Positions 10,925 through 22,657 of a stretch of DNA of 64,000 bases are shown piece after piece. The notes beneath the pieces were generated by a model. The model saw only the letters and a list, made by a program, of their open reading frames with translations. It ran no database searches and was not told the origin of the DNA. The stretch is from JABABV01 sp965222855 (lineage in GTDB: Bacteria; Bacillota_I; Bacilli_A; Mycoplasmatales; JABABV01), in NCBI GenBank assembly GCA_965222855.1, contig CBDCUL010000012.1:1-64000 (forward strand), written 5' to 3'. Position 1 is the first letter of the stretch, and the number at the start of each line of letters is the position of its first letter. Made by a program: the position numbers and the translations under genes.

Positions 10925-11110
10925 TATATAAAACAAAAAGTGGCAAAGCCACTCTCGATTATGCTATTTTATCATTATTTTATCTTGAGATAAATAATTG
11001 TGTGTTATAGCAAGAACCTAAAGACTCTTTTAAAAAGGTCAATCAGGCGAGAAATGTCGGCTTCTACTTTCTAAGACAACAACTATTTCAATTTAGTTGC
11101 TCTATTATTA
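10925..11110 (-). promoter_or_regulatory. infC leader with attenuator hairpin (L20-leader-like)
   Basis: The roughly 280-nt gap before infC has several complementary segments and ends in a strong hairpin AGTGGC-TTT-GCCACT followed by TTTTT (about 10935-10952, read on the minus strand). That hairpin would stop transcription before infC. This matches the known arrangement of the L20-controlled leader in Firmicutes. I could not check it against the covariance model. Confidence 0.6.
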
Positions 11111-11146
11111 TATAATAAATTCACTCAAATTACAAATATTATTTAA

Positions 11147-11608
11147 TTATTGAAACATTGTTGAAAACATGATCGCTAATGAAAAGATGCCACCTTTTTT
11201 TTCTAGTGACTTAATACGGTATTCAATCCGTTTATTTAGTTGTTTATTAGTAATGTTTAACGGTAAGATAAAGCCTGAAAAAATCCGATTTTTATTTAAT
11301 TTTGGTTTAGCATATAAATGAGCAACAGTTTTTAATGATTTAATAAAATCATTCAAAACTTGGGTTTGTTTTTTTGCTAACTTTGGATTTTTTTTCGGAA
11401 ATTTAAAATAGACACGAACACAATGATCTTCACTAATAGCTTCGCGGGCAGTTGTTAATTTAGTCGCTAATGCTTTTTCACTAAGATTCTTTTTTAAAAC
11501 AATTGAGATGATTCTAAATTTTTTAATCGCTGCTTTGGTAGCAGCTTTAGATACTTTAGTTGCAGCTTTACTAGCGGCTCTAGTGGCTTTTTTATTATTT
11601 TTACTCAT
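11147..11608 (-). CDS. Stand-alone IF-3 C-terminal-domain paralogue with a Lys/Ala/Thr tail
   Basis: 153 residues. Residues 1-29 are an H1-like basic repeat (KKATRAASKAATKVSKAATK). From about residue 30 the protein aligns with the IF3 C-domain of the adjacent infC: FRIISIVLKKNLSEKALATK against VRITPLIGQHDLDTKSKQAR; VRVYFKF against VKVSLKF; VLNDFIKSLKTVAHLYAKPK against TLDRFITSLADVARLDVKPK; and NRIFSGFILPL against NRFLDVYLIPL. The N-domain and linker are absent. AAGGAG ribosome site before the ATG. It lies directly upstream of the infC leader on the same strand, which suggests duplication of infC. A ribosome-binding role is inferred; the function is unknown. Confidence 0.85.
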   Translation of the reverse strand: MSKNNKKATRAASKAATKVSKAATKAAIKKFRIISIVLKKNLSEKALATKLTTAREAISEDHCVRVYFKFPKKNPKLAKKQTQVLNDFIKSLKTVAHLYAKPKLNKNRIFSGFILPLNITNKQLNKRIEYRIKSLEKKGGIFSLAIMFSTMFQ

Positions 11609-11825
11609 AATAACAAATTACTCCTTTTACTACTATTATAGTAGTTTAAAAATATTACAAAATTATAATCATAATTATATCATATATTAATAATTATAAT
11701 TTTGAAAATGCTTTATTGATGATTTAAAAAACTAAATTTAGTTTATCCTTTTACTTTTAGACTAATTTATAGTAAAATTAGGTAGATAAATCGATGATGG
11801 ATAATAAAAGATTGGGGCGATTATA

Positions 11826-12056
11826 ATGGCATTAACAGATGTAAAGAAAAAAATGGAAGAATTACGTCGTATGTATGTTGACCAAGACTTATGTATTGGT
11901 TGTGGCGCTTGTGTTGCGGTTGACGAAACTGAAACATTCTACATGCAAGATGATGGTAAAGCAACTACCAAACCAAACTGTTTAGATAATGAAGACTTAC
12001 TAATGGTTTGTCCAACAGAAGCAATTAAAGTAAATCCAGATATTGAAAAAGAATAA
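11826..12056 (+). CDS. fer: Single-cluster 4Fe-4S ferredoxin
   Basis: 76 residues. CIGCGAC near residue 24 provides three ligands and the distal MVCPTEAI provides the fourth Cys of one [4Fe-4S] cluster. The overall shape matches Bacillus-type Fer, with a 16-residue N-terminal extension. It is a small soluble electron carrier; its partner is not in the window. ATG chosen at 11826 behind a weak GGGG site; the in-frame ATG at 11856 is an alternative. Confidence 0.93.
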   Translation: MALTDVKKKMEELRRMYVDQDLCIGCGACVAVDETETFYMQDDGKATTKPNCLDNEDLLMVCPTEAIKVNPDIEKE

Positions 12057-12080
12057 TAATATTGATAAATTATAATAATT

Positions 12081-12117
12081 AAAAAAAGACTTGTCTAAAA
12101 ATGACAAGTCTTTTTTT
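12081..12117. terminator. Bidirectional terminator between ferredoxin and DUF1292 genes
   Basis: Stem AAAAAGACTTGTC / GACAAGTCTTTTT with a 7-nt loop, between convergent genes. Confidence 0.88.
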
Positions 12118-12129
12118 GTGCTGAAAATG

Positions 12130-12408
12130 TTATTCGTCGTCTTCAATTGCAGCGTCTTCTTTTTGAAAATTAGCTAATGCTGTTTCCACGAATTTTCATT
12201 CTTTAGGATTTTCAATATTAATTAATTTTCCCCCATTTGTTGCTGTGGGATCATATTTTGCTGCGAAAATTTCACTATCATCTGCTTTGGGATCGAAATA
12301 TAAAACATAATTTTCTTCCCCTTCTACAAATGTAAATAAAATTTCAAAATTTTGTTCAATTCCTTGTTCGTCGATTAAAGTAATCATGTTATCTTGTGTT
12401 TGTGACAT
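12130..12408 (-). CDS. DUF1292 (YrzB-like) protein
   Basis: 92 residues, acidic. TLIDEQGIEQNFEILFTFV and ENYVLYFDP match the DUF1292 core. The ATG at 12408 is 8 nt after GGAGGT; the ATG two codons upstream is too close to that site. The family is cytosolic with no firm function and almost always lies next to ruvX and alaS, as here (33 nt after ruvX). Confidence 0.9.
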
Positions 12409-12440
12409 GAACATCTACCTCCAATATTAATTATAAGTGA

Positions 12441-12860
12441 TTAATTACTTTGTGAATCTAAATAATTCTGCAAAATAATTTGAGCGGCCATTTTATCTTT
12501 TTGTAATTTGCGCTTTTTGCGCGATACATTAGCGCTAATTAAAACTTGTTGCGCGATTCTCGTACTTAAACGCTCGTCAAACAAAATAACTTCTTGTTTG
12601 ACAATGCTTCTTAATTCAGTTGCGAAATCTTCGGCCATTATTGTCCGTTCAGATTTCGTCCCATTCATTCTGATTGGGTGTCCTAAAATAATTTTCGCAA
12701 TTTCATAACTATTACAGTACGCTACGATTTTATCATAAGCGGCTTGAAAATCATAATGAATAAAAATAAAGTTTTCTTTACTAGTGGCAATGATTTGGGA
12801 CTCATCACTTAAAGCAATCCCTAATGATTTAATGCCTAAGTCTAGCCCTAATACACGCAT
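12441..12860 (-). CDS. ruvX: RuvX/YqgF family RNase H-fold nuclease
   Basis: 139 residues. GLDLGIKSLGIA supplies the first catalytic Asp, LGHPIRMNG the second strand, DERLST the third acidic pair and KDKMAAQIIL the C-terminal Asp. Members process pre-16S rRNA ends and are annotated as Holliday junction resolvases. The ATG directly abuts the alaS stop (12861-12863), so translation is coupled to alaS. Confidence 0.96.
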   Translation of the reverse strand: MRVLGLDLGIKSLGIALSDESQIIATSKENFIFIHYDFQAAYDKIVAYCNSYEIAKIILGHPIRMNGTKSERTIMAEDFATELRSIVKQEVILFDERLSTRIAQQVLISANVSRKKRKLQKDKMAAQIILQNYLDSQSN

Positions 12861-15629
12861 CTAAGCGCCAACTTTACGAATATGGTGTAATACTTCAATG
12901 AATGGTGTGTTGGCGCCACTAACCATTGCCATATGTGGCTTACCGCCACCGCGACCTTGTAAGAAAGTCGCGATTATTTTCGCATAGCCATTTGCTAAGT
13001 GATGATTTTTAATCGCTAATTCACCACTAAAAATTGCTCAAATGTTTTGTCTTTTTTTATTATGAGTTGTAAAAAAAGCAACTGTGTTAGGATATTTAAT
13101 AATCATCGCTTTACCAATTGTTTGCATTACTTTGGGATCAGTAATATCTTTAAAGTGATAATGATAATAAGTTGTTTCCGAAATTGGGTCAAGTAATTTT
13201 AAATCCGATTCTAAATAATTAAAATTTGATAACAAGTCATTTGTTTTAGCTGATAATAAACGTTTTTTATATTTCTTTAAATGACTTTGATATTCATTTA
13301 ATTTATGACTAATTTCTAATAATCCGCTATAAGTATTAGGTACATCTGCTAAATTAGCTAATTTATTTAAAGCAGCATCTTTAATTTTACGTGATTTTAA
13401 TAATGCTTGATATTCAATATTAATATCACGTAAAGTATTAAAGATGTGGGAAATCTTATTATGGAAATATTCTTTAATATGGCGATGGGTTGTAATTGCT
13501 TCAATCCGATAAACGCCAGATTGTTTCGTATCATAATTAATAACTTGAATTTCTTCAATATCACTAATATTAGCAACGTGCGTCCCACCACATAATTCAA
13601 GGGAATATTTATTTAGTTCAACAACACGAACATTTTCACTATATTCTGATTTTTCAAGTGAAATGGCTCCCATTGCTAGTGCTTTATCAATTGTTGTATG
13701 AATTATTTTAACAGCTGCTTTCGCTTTAATTCATTTATTAGCTAGCGCTTGAGCTTTGTTAATTACTTCGCGACTTGGTTTGGGGTTGCTGGCAAAATCA
13801 AAGCGTAAATATTGATCATTTAAAAATGAACCAGCTTGCACTGAACTATGACCTAGCACTTGTGTTAAAGCAGCAAATAATAAATGTGTTGCTGAGTGAT
13901 TATTCATCGTTAAACTACGTTTAAGTTGATTAACGTATAATTGATATTTAGCTCCTGTTTTTAATTGTCCTTTGACCACTTTGATGTGATGAATATGTCA
14001 TCCGTGTGGTCCTTTTTGAACATCAATAATTGTTGCATAAAAATCATTAGCCTTATTAGTAATATAGCCACTATCAGCAACTTGACCACCAGATTCAGCA
14101 TAAAAAGGAGTCTTATCAAAAATGACAAACCCTTCATTACTAATGTTTTTTAAGATGACTTCATCTTCAAAAATAATAACTGGTGTTGCATCTAATTGAC
14201 TTAAATGATGATAGCCCATAAATTCTGAACTAATATTTAAATTGCTAAAAAAATTTGACTGCACATTCATACTCGTAATTTTGCGACGCGATTGGCGTGC
14301 TAAATTACGATGATGTTCATCAGCTTTTTTAAAGCCGACTTCATCAACTAAGAGATTAGCTTCATTGGCAATTTCTCTAGTTAACTCAATTGGAAATCCA
14401 TAAGTATCATAAAGTTTAAAAGCGTCATCGCCATTTAAAGTTGTTTTGTGATTTTTTTGTAAATGAGCAATCATAGTTGCTAATAAATGTTGACCAGTAT
14501 CGAGCGTTTTATGAAAACGTTCTTCTTCCAATTTGATATTAGCAATGATTAATTTTTGATGAGTTTTTAAATATGGATAATAATCACTCATAATTTTAAT
14601 TACAACATTAGCAATTCGATATAAGAAGATTTCAATTACGCCTAAAACGCGACTATAACGAAGCGCACGACGAACTAAACGACGAATTATATAATCGCGC
14701 CCACTGTTACCAGGAACAGCACCATCAGCAATTGCAAACGTTGCCGTTCTAATATGATCAGCAATAATGCGGAACGCATTATTGATTTTACGTTGAAATT
14801 GATCATTCGTAAAATAATTATTAACGTCATATTTATGATGCGAATATTTTTCAATTTCTTGAATTAATGGTAGGAATAAATCAGTATCAAAATTAGTTGG
14901 GACGTTTTGTGAGAGCGCTGTAATTCGTTCTAATCCAGCACCCGTATCAATATTTTTTGTTGGTAAATCACTATAATTACGATAACCATCATTATTATAT
15001 TGTGAGAAAACAATGTTTCAAATTTCGATATAGCGATCATTTTCAAGATCTTCTTTTAATAAACGTAGTCCAATATTTTCCGGATCGTATTTAATACCAC
15101 GATCGAAAAATATTTCACTATTTGGCCCACATGGACCTTGACCTAAATCTCAGAAATTAGTACTGCGATTCCCTAAAATAAGATGTTGGGGATCAATTCC
15201 TTGAGCAACTCATTCATTAAAAGTATCATGGTCATCTTTAAAAACAGTAATGAATAGTAATTGGGGATCAATCGCTAAATATTCATCACTAGTTAAAAAT
15301 TCTCACGCATATGCAATGGCAGTTTTTTTGAAATAATCACCAATTGAAAAATTACCTAACATTTCAAAAAAAGTATGATGACGTGATGTCACGCCGACAT
15401 TTTCAATATCATTAGTTCGGATTGCTTTTTGGGAATTAACTAAGCGTTTTGCTGGCGGTGTTAGCCGACCATCAAAATACGCTTTTAAAGTTGCGACACC
15501 AGAATTAATTCATAATAAAGATTTATCATCTTGGGGAATTAGAGATGCGCTTGGTAATTCTAAATGATTCGATTTTTTAAAAAAATCTAATCATAAATTA
15601 CGAATCGCATTAGCAGATAATTTTTTCAT
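12861..15629 (-). CDS. alaS: Alanyl-tRNA synthetase
   Basis: 922 residues through several TGA Trp codons. The N-terminal catalytic domain opens LSANAIRNLWLDFFK; NSGVATLKAYFDG and DLGQGPCGPNSEIF follow. The editing domain has HSATHLL and the LCGGTHVANI Cys/His site. The C-terminal C-Ala domain ends LQGRGGGKPHMAMVSG ... IRKVGA. AGAGGTT precedes the ATG at 15629. The full set of zinc-binding editing residues (two His, Cys, His) is present. It charges tRNA-Ala. First gene of alaS-ruvX-DUF1292, downstream of recD2, as in Bacillus. Confidence 0.98.
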
Positions 15630-15720
15630 AATTAGTAACCTCTTATAATGATTTTTTGTTGTTTAATTTAATGTAAATTCTAACCTAATTTAGCTAAAAA
15701 TACAAATACAAATACAAATC

Positions 15721-17886
15721 TTATTTAATTAATTGCGCCATGATTGTAGCGCGGTGATAATAGTAGTTGTTTTTAATGGCAATGTTGAGTGCTTTTAAAT
15801 GGCCAAATAGATATAGTTCTTTACTAGCACGCGTAATTCCCGTATAAATAATTTTCTTATTCAGCATACGATAATAGTCAGTTAAGAGTGGAATTAAAAC
15901 GTATTGCGTTTCACTTCCTTGTGCTTTATGAATTGAAATCGCATAAGCTAGCGTAACGTGAATAATAAAATCACTATATTTATAATTAACAATTTTTTCA
16001 CCAAATTCTAAGTGGACGATTTTGGCCGTTAAATCAATGTCAGTGATGTAGCCAAAATCACCATTGAACAAGCCGTTATCTTTGCGATTTTTCAAATGCA
16101 TTATTTTATCGCCAACACGATAATTATGAATTCCAATAATCATTTGTTTTTTATTTGGTGTTAGTGGATTGATCATTTTTTGAACTTGGCGATTAATTGC
16201 ATCGATCCCACAAACACCATTATATACTGGTGCTAGAATTTGGACATTTTCAATGCCGTGTTTTTGAACTAATTGACAATATTTATTAGTTAATTCTAAC
16301 AAAGCGTTCTGATTCGATAATTCTTTAAAAAATGATTCACTTTTAATTAAGTCTAATTCGGTAATTGGTTTAAAGTTCAGAATCATTTTTGATAATTTTA
16401 AAATGCCGCTTCCTTTACCTTGACGATAAATTTTTTCTAACTTCGTAATATTAATATCAGATGAAGTTAATAAGTCGCGTAATAAACTACCAGGCAGAAC
16501 TGATTCTAATTGTTGTTCATCACCAACAATTACGAGTTTTTCTAATTGTGGTAATGCTAAAAGTAGTTGTTCAAATAATCAAGTATCGACCATTGAAAAT
16601 TCATCAATAATTAAAATTTTATGATCTAGAGGATTATGTTGATTAAAATCAAACCGATTAGTATGGGCGTCTCACATTAATGCTTTATGAATTGTTGAAG
16701 CATAGTAATGCGTTTTTTCACGTAATATTTTGGCCGCTTTACCAGTTGGTGCTAATAATAAAATACTTTCTTTGCTAAAACGTTTATCTAAATTTTGAAC
16801 AATTGTTTTAATAATTGAAGTTTTCCCCGTTCCTGGTCCACCAGTAATAATTGTCAGCGCTTTGTTAAGAGCATCTTTAACTGCTTTATTTTGAATATCG
16901 TCTAAAATAATCATTTGATCTTTGGGAATTATTAACGTATTAAATTGCGTTGGTTGATGTTTATTTTTTAATTTTTTAATTTGTAATACAATTTGATGGG
17001 CTGCATTAAAAAATTTATCACTAGTTAATTTCCCTTGCATGAAAAAGACTTTTTTCTGGGTAATTAAATCTTTAATCAAATTGATAAAGACTAATTCTAA
17101 ATTCATTTCTGAATTAGTCTTTAGCGCATATTGATGAATTCAATCTTGCGTATTATTAAAGATTACATCAGGCGCTAATAATGTGTCACCACTTTTGAAT
17201 GCTAATTGATTAATCGCATAGTTAAGCGCTGCTAAAACACGTAGTTTTGGGTCTAAATCAGTAACTAGATTAGCAATAATATGATCAGCTACTTTGAAAT
17301 TTAAACCATCAACTTCTTCAATGATTTGATAGTTTTTATCACGAATTGTTTTTAAGAGATTTTCTTCACCATAGAAATTAGTTAAGCGCACATAATAGCG
17401 CATTGAAATTTTATTAGTAATAAAAAATTGATGTAATTCATTAATTTCTTGATTTTGTAATAATACTTCAACAACAACATCTAATTTGGCTTTTTTAAGA
17501 TCTTTAATTTCATGAATTTTTTGCGGATCTGCCATTAATATAATTAATGTTTTTGGTCCAAAATGAGCAACAATTTTTTCAGCAGTATTTTTACCAACAC
17601 CAGGAAATAAACTACTAGATAAATATTTAATAATTCCTTCTTTCGAATCAGGCGTGATTTTGGCAAAACTACTAACATGAAATTGACGCCCATATTTTGG
17701 GTGCGCTTTAAATTCACCATTTAACACATAAGACTCCTCAGCGCTCAAAATTGGTAAAGTACCAGTAATAATCACACTGCGTTTTTCTTTCGCATTATAC
17801 GTTGTTTCTGGAACAAAAGATGCTACTAAATAAGAGTTCGATTCATTATAAAAAATTATATTTTTAAACATTCCTCTTAGTTCCAT
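15721..17886 (-). CDS. recD2: RecD2-like SF1 DNA helicase
   Basis: 721 residues once TGA is read as Trp. The N-terminal OB/HhH region contains FPGVGKNTAEKIVAHFGPKT. Walker A ITGGPGTGKTS is near residue 347, Walker B is LIIDEFSMVD, then motif III VGDEQQLESV. The C-terminal motif is HVTLAYAISIHKAQGSE and the final motif YTGITRASKELYLFG. The ATG at 17886 follows AGGA at a good distance; the ATG 12 nt upstream supplies the ribosome site instead. RecD2 proteins act 5'-3' in DNA repair and fork rescue without RecB or RecC. Confidence 0.95.
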
Positions 17887-17997
17887 AAAATTCCTCATTT
17901 CCCAGACTTTAATTACTTTGTAAAAATTATAACAGATTCTAAAATAAAAATTTTGGAAATAAATTAATTAAAAAAATAACTGATTTATAATATTAAT

Positions 17998-18034
17998 TAA
18001 AAATATGACCGATAAAGATCGATCATATTTTTAA
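17998..18034 (-). terminator. Hairpin 3' of the alpha/beta hydrolase gene
   Basis: Stem AAAAATATGA-CGAT / ATCG-TCATATTTTT with G-U pairs and T-rich ends. Confidence 0.7.
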
Positions 18035-18049
18035 TTGTGATTTTTAATT

Positions 18050-18826
18050 TCAATTATTAATAATTTTGGCAACATCTTTAGCACGACGAATACATAAGCT
18101 ATGACGCGCTAAAGGCATCATCACTAATTCATGTTTAATCGGGATTTGATTTGATAATAAAGAAATCTCAACTGGTTTAGAAATCGGGTCATCTAAACCA
18201 CTGACAATTAATGTCGGCGTATTTAGTTTTGCCACAAATTTATTAAATGTAGCTTGATTCATACTTGATGATAAATCTTGGAAAATTCGATTATACATAT
18301 CGTGTAATTTTTTATTTTTACGAGCGATAACATGTGCTATAATAGTCGTTATTATTTTATTTGGTTTATATAATAACTCTTCCCTAACTAGTTTACGTAA
18401 AACGTTACTATCAGTTGATACTAAACGTTTTACTAAATTTAAATCTTCGGAAATATCAATTGGTGGTGGTGACAGTAACACAGTTTTTACAACAACTGGA
18501 TTAGTAGCACTAATCATTACCGCAAATAAACTGCCAATTGAATGACCAATAATAATGACGTTTTTTAATTTTAAAGCACTAATAACTTGATTAATTGATT
18601 CAACAAATATTTTATAATCAAGTTTGCGTTTTTGATTCAACAATACGGAATTACCATGACCAATTAAATCAATCGCATAAACATTACCATCGCGTAATTT
18701 CGGTGCTAAGTTCATCATCTCACGATGATCGGCAGCAAAACCATGAATTAATAAATAATTGAAACGGGTATTAATTTTTAATTTTTTATAAACAGCTATC
18801 TTATAATCTGAAAATTCTAAAATCAT
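18050..18826 (-). CDS. Alpha/beta hydrolase
   Basis: 258 residues. The oxyanion region LLIHGFAADHREM is near residue 25. The nucleophile elbow IIGHSIGSL puts Ser at about 96. The acid is in SGLDDPISK and the catalytic His in PLARHSLCI near the C-terminus, so the triad is complete. No signal peptide; cytosolic. Mollicute proteins of this type are often annotated as esterases or lipases; the substrate cannot be read from sequence. A related but divergent protein lies at 19231-20058. Confidence 0.93.
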   Translation of the reverse strand: MILEFSDYKIAVYKKLKINTRFNYLLIHGFAADHREMMNLAPKLRDGNVYAIDLIGHGNSVLLNQKRKLDYKIFVESINQVISALKLKNVIIIGHSIGSLFAVMISATNPVVVKTVLLSPPPIDISEDLNLVKRLVSTDSNVLRKLVREELLYKPNKIITTIIAHVIARKNKKLHDMYNRIFQDLSSSMNQATFNKFVAKLNTPTLIVSGLDDPISKPVEISLLSNQIPIKHELVMMPLARHSLCIRRAKDVAKIINN

Positions 18827-18934
18827 TGATATTCACCAACATTCTTTTAAATTTGATTATTTTTAACTATATTGGGTCGTTGTTATGTTTCTTCATATTA
18901 AACTATATTAAAGGTACAATTATATAATATCTTA

Positions 18935-19210
18935 TTATTTGTTTTTATGATAATAAATTTTTAACATTCAAGCATAAAAATTGACAAATAATGATAATAA
19001 ATATGAATAAGCTAAACTATTATTACCAATAATAAAAACATAAACTACTAAACAAGTAAATGAGAATTGTCGAATTGCTAACATCCCATGCGATAATCCG
19101 CGGGATTCTTTTTTACGATACATTAAAATGATTTGTGGCACCATCACCAATGATGCTTCAGCACCAGCAATTCATGCTAATATATCTGGTCAAATATGAA
19201 TATTGTGCAT
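18935..19210 (-). CDS. SemiSWEET/PQ-loop family small membrane protein
   Basis: 91 residues and three hydrophobic helices. The first helix carries the PQ motif (AEASLVMVPQIILMYRKKES) and is followed by the short basic loop ESRGLSHGM, typical of PQ-loop/MtN3 half transporters. AGAGGT lies before the ATG at 19210. Bacterial SemiSWEETs dimerise to make a sugar channel; substrate unknown. It starts 20 nt after the hydrolase-fold gene and is probably co-transcribed with it. Confidence 0.82.
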
Positions 19211-19230
19211 AAATACCTCTTCGTTAATTC

Positions 19231-20058
19231 TTATTCATTAATTATTTTAACAATTTTATGAATCTGCTCGTCATAGACATTATGACGAGCATGGTTAATT
19301 GTTCTAATAATAACTGCTGGACTATTACTTAAATTGTTTTTTAAAATTTGAACATCATAAGCAGTTGAGATTGGGTCTTTAACACCGCGAATGATTGTTA
19401 CAGGAACTTTAATTTTACGAAGCGAATGTTCTCAATGTTTTTCATGAATATGATGTGTTAAATCACTGAATAATTGTAGATAATAATCATTATATTTTAG
19501 TTTGGTGCGCATTAAATTACGCACTTCTAAACTACTATGAATTTGATTAATTTTATAATATAAGCGATTTTCAACAAAAATACGGACATCTTTTTTATCA
19601 TGCATCAATACTGCTGAACTATCAATAATATTATCTGGTGTTAATGGACTAATTAAGAATAGAGCATTAATTTCACGACATTGTTCTGCTAACAATGTCG
19701 CAATAATTGAACCAGAAGATAATGAAATGATTCTAATGTTAGTTAGTGTTTTTTCTATAATAAATTCTTTGAAAGATGCGACTAGTAATTTATAAGTAAT
19801 TTTTTGATCACGATTTTTTAAAGTTGATTGAATATTATTGATTAAACAAACGATGAAAATATCGCCACTCTTTTTTATCCGATTTGCTAATTTTTTAGCT
19901 TTATTTTCATCATCACCTAAACTACTAATGATAATTGTTGTTTTGGCGTCTTTTTTAGTTTTCGTTAAAATATTTTCATAATACACAATATCGTATTTAT
20001 CAAAGTTTAAATATTTTTTTTGATAATTTAATTTACTCACTCATTTTAAAGGAAACAT
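19231..20058 (-). CDS. Alpha/beta hydrolase-fold protein, divergent
   Basis: 275 residues from the ATG at 20058 (GGAAGG upstream). The fold is seen in TTIIISSLGDDE, the elbow IISLSSGSIIATLL with Ser in an S-S-G-S setting instead of GxSxG, RGVKDPIS for the acid and NHARHNVYD for the His. Ser, Asp and His candidates are retained while the elbow glycine is lost, so activity is uncertain. It may be a distant paralogue of 18050-18826, with the SemiSWEET-like gene between them. Confidence 0.82.
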
Positions 20059-20180
20059 ATAAATTAACTTCCTTCCATAATTTAGATAATAATTAACTAT
20101 TATAATTAAATTATACTATATTTTTGAAAGTGAAAAAAAGTAACTAAAGCCATTTAATTATTATTTTTTCCAATTATTAT

Positions 20181-21317
20181 TTAGATAATTGTGGCGCCGC
20201 CTAAACAAATATCTAAATAATAAAAGACAACTGCTTGGCCAGGCGCCACCGCACGAAGCGGCGTTAACGAATCAATAACAACTGTTTGTTGATCATCACT
20301 AAATGATAACTCAACTTGTTGCAGCGTTTGACGATGACGATAACGGATTTTAAGTGCTTTTTGAGCTAATGCCAAAGTTAGTAATTCTTTTGTTTTAGCT
20401 GGTGGTAGCGTCCAATGAATATCATTAGCAGAAAAAGAATTAGTAAACAAATGACTAATATTACTTTGTGAACAAACATAAATTATTTTTTTTTCAACAT
20501 CTTTTTTACAAACGAAATAACGCTCTTTTTGGCCACCTAAATAAAGACCTTTAGATTGACCTATAGTATAATACATTGTCCCAATATGACTACCTAATTG
20601 CTTGTTAGTGTCAATATCAATAATGCTTCCAGGTAAGTTCGGAATATAGTTTTGTAAAAATAATTTAAAATCTCGCTCACCGATAAAACAAATCCCAGTT
20701 GAATCTTTTTTATCAGCAATAATTAAATGATGCTCGCGCGCTAATTGACGAACTTGCGCTTTTAGTAAATTACCTAATGGAAATAAAACTTTTTTGATTT
20801 GTTTTTGTGATAGATGTGATAAAAAATAAGTTTGGTCTTTATTTTCATCAAGCGCTCTTTTTAAATAAACAATTTCACTCTCTAAATCTTTAGTAGTTTT
20901 CGCATAATGACCCATTGCAATAAAATCAGCATCTAAATTTTTAAAAGCATATTTTGCAAAATGATCAAATTTAATAAATTTATTACAAAGAATATCAGGA
21001 TTAGGCGTTCGCCCTAATTGATATTCTTTGACAAAATAACTAAAAACATAATCTCAATATTCTTGGACAAAATCAACGCGGTGTAATTGAATATCGAGCG
21101 TTTTGCAAACAGCTAGTGCATCATTATAATCTTGTTCTTGGGGACAAATATCATGTTGTAAATTAACTTTATTACCTAAAATATCATTATTGATTTGACT
21201 GTCTCAATTACGCATAAAAAGACCAATGACTTGATAGCCTTGATCTTTTAATAATAATGCACTCACTGCAGAATCTACGCCTCCAGATATACCAACGACA
21301 ACAACTTGTTTTTTCAT
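20181..21317 (-). CDS. mnmA: tRNA-specific 2-thiouridylase MnmA
   Basis: 378 residues. The PP-loop VGISGGVDSAVSALLLK lies at the N-terminus. The first catalytic Cys is in GRTPNPDILCNKFIKF and the second in STGICFIGERDFKLFL. The C-terminal RNA-binding domain ends FYYLDICLGGATII. MnmA places the 2-thio group on wobble U34 of Lys, Glu and Gln tRNAs, with sulphur from a cysteine desulphurase not seen here. It begins 20 nt after the YhgE/Pip-like gene. In Bacillus it sits near recD2 and alaS, as here. Confidence 0.98.
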
Positions 21318-21337
21318 AAATAAAAACCCTTTCCTAT

Positions 21338-22657
21338 TTATGTAATTTCGCTATTATTAGCTTCCTCATTTTTTAATAATAAGATTTTATTTTCAGCGCG
21401 TTTGTTAAGATAAAGTGATCCAGAAATAGCAATTACTAAATAGCCAATTAAAATGATTAGATAAATAAATATTTTGAGTAAGTTTGGCTGGAAAAATATT
21501 TCTCTAATAATTGCGATCGTATAAGTAAATGGGATGATTTGATGTAATCAGAGAAATATTTTTGGTTGTAATTCAGCGGGAAATGTTCCTGAAGAAGAAG
21601 ATAGTTGTAAAACTAATAAAATAATAATTAGGAATCGCCCAATGTCTGGTTTTTTGAAAATGAAAATTAATGCTTGAATAAAGACGGTGAAGAATCAGCC
21701 GAGGACAATTACGAAAGCAATTAATCCAATTTCATTAAAGCCGCTTAAACGTAGTCCGATGCACGATAAGCCGATGAGTAATATGATTGCTTGCACAGTC
21801 GCATTCATCATTAAGAATAAACTTTTACCAAAGAAGTTTGGTAATAATTTAGCATTTTTAATTTTACGCTTTTTAGTAACTAAAAAGTGCTGTACTAATT
21901 GACCAACTCACAGACCAATACAAATGAAATATGGTGCTAGTCCAAAACCATATGAATTCAATTGTGGTGCTTGTGATTCTAAATGAAATAAAGGATGATT
22001 TTTTAAAACATTTAGACTATCTTGAAACTTAGTAAATAAAGAATTTGAAAAATCAATAATTAATTTACTATTAATAAAATTACCATGATTAATATAATAG
22101 TTGACTGATTGATGTAGCGAATCAATTACTGCTTCAATTCCTGCTACATAAACTGGACTCATACTACTAGAAAAAGATGTAATTTCACCAATTAAAAAAT
22201 TCCTTTTATACGTATTATAAAAATTAATTTGTGGTAAACTAATAAAAGAATTAGCTTTATGTGAAATTACCATATCTTTAATAATTGTGGCAGTCTTTTG
22301 ACTATAATCACTCGGAATTTCAATAATCCCATAATAATCATTTAATAAATCATGAATATCACTATGTGGTTTTTGACTAGTAAAATGTAATTTATAACCT
22401 TGAATATCAATATTTTCCGAAGTAATCTTATTTTCTAATGCTGCGCCAATATTTAAATTGTTAAATTGTTTGGCATCAGAATCATTATTAACAATTGTTA
22501 ATTTTAAATTTGTTAAATATTGATAAGGGTTTCAAAAGGCATACAAATAAGTAAAAGCATAAATGAAGGGAATTAAAATAATTGCCACTCATTTGATGAT
22601 CATTCTTTTATTGCTAAATGCTGCTTTCAATTCTGCTAAAAAAACTTTTCAAAACAT
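21338..22657 (-). CDS. YhgE/Pip-like ABC-2 membrane protein
   Basis: 439 residues. One N-terminal helix (IKWVAIILIPFIYAFTYLYAF) is followed by a roughly 200-residue extracytoplasmic domain, then five C-terminal helices. The sequence FPAELQPKIFLWLHQIIPFT and the following YTIAIIREIFF match the C-terminal signature of YhgE/Pip and related ABC-2 permeases. GAAGGA precedes the ATG at 22657. No ATPase subunit is nearby. Members have been linked to phage adsorption and type VII-like export; the role here is unknown. Confidence 0.85.

Noticed and set aside
10925..10960. The hairpin upstream of infC as an ordinary terminator of the IF3-C paralogue
   Set aside because: It is about 200 nt from that gene and just before infC in a structured leader, so an attenuator is more likely.
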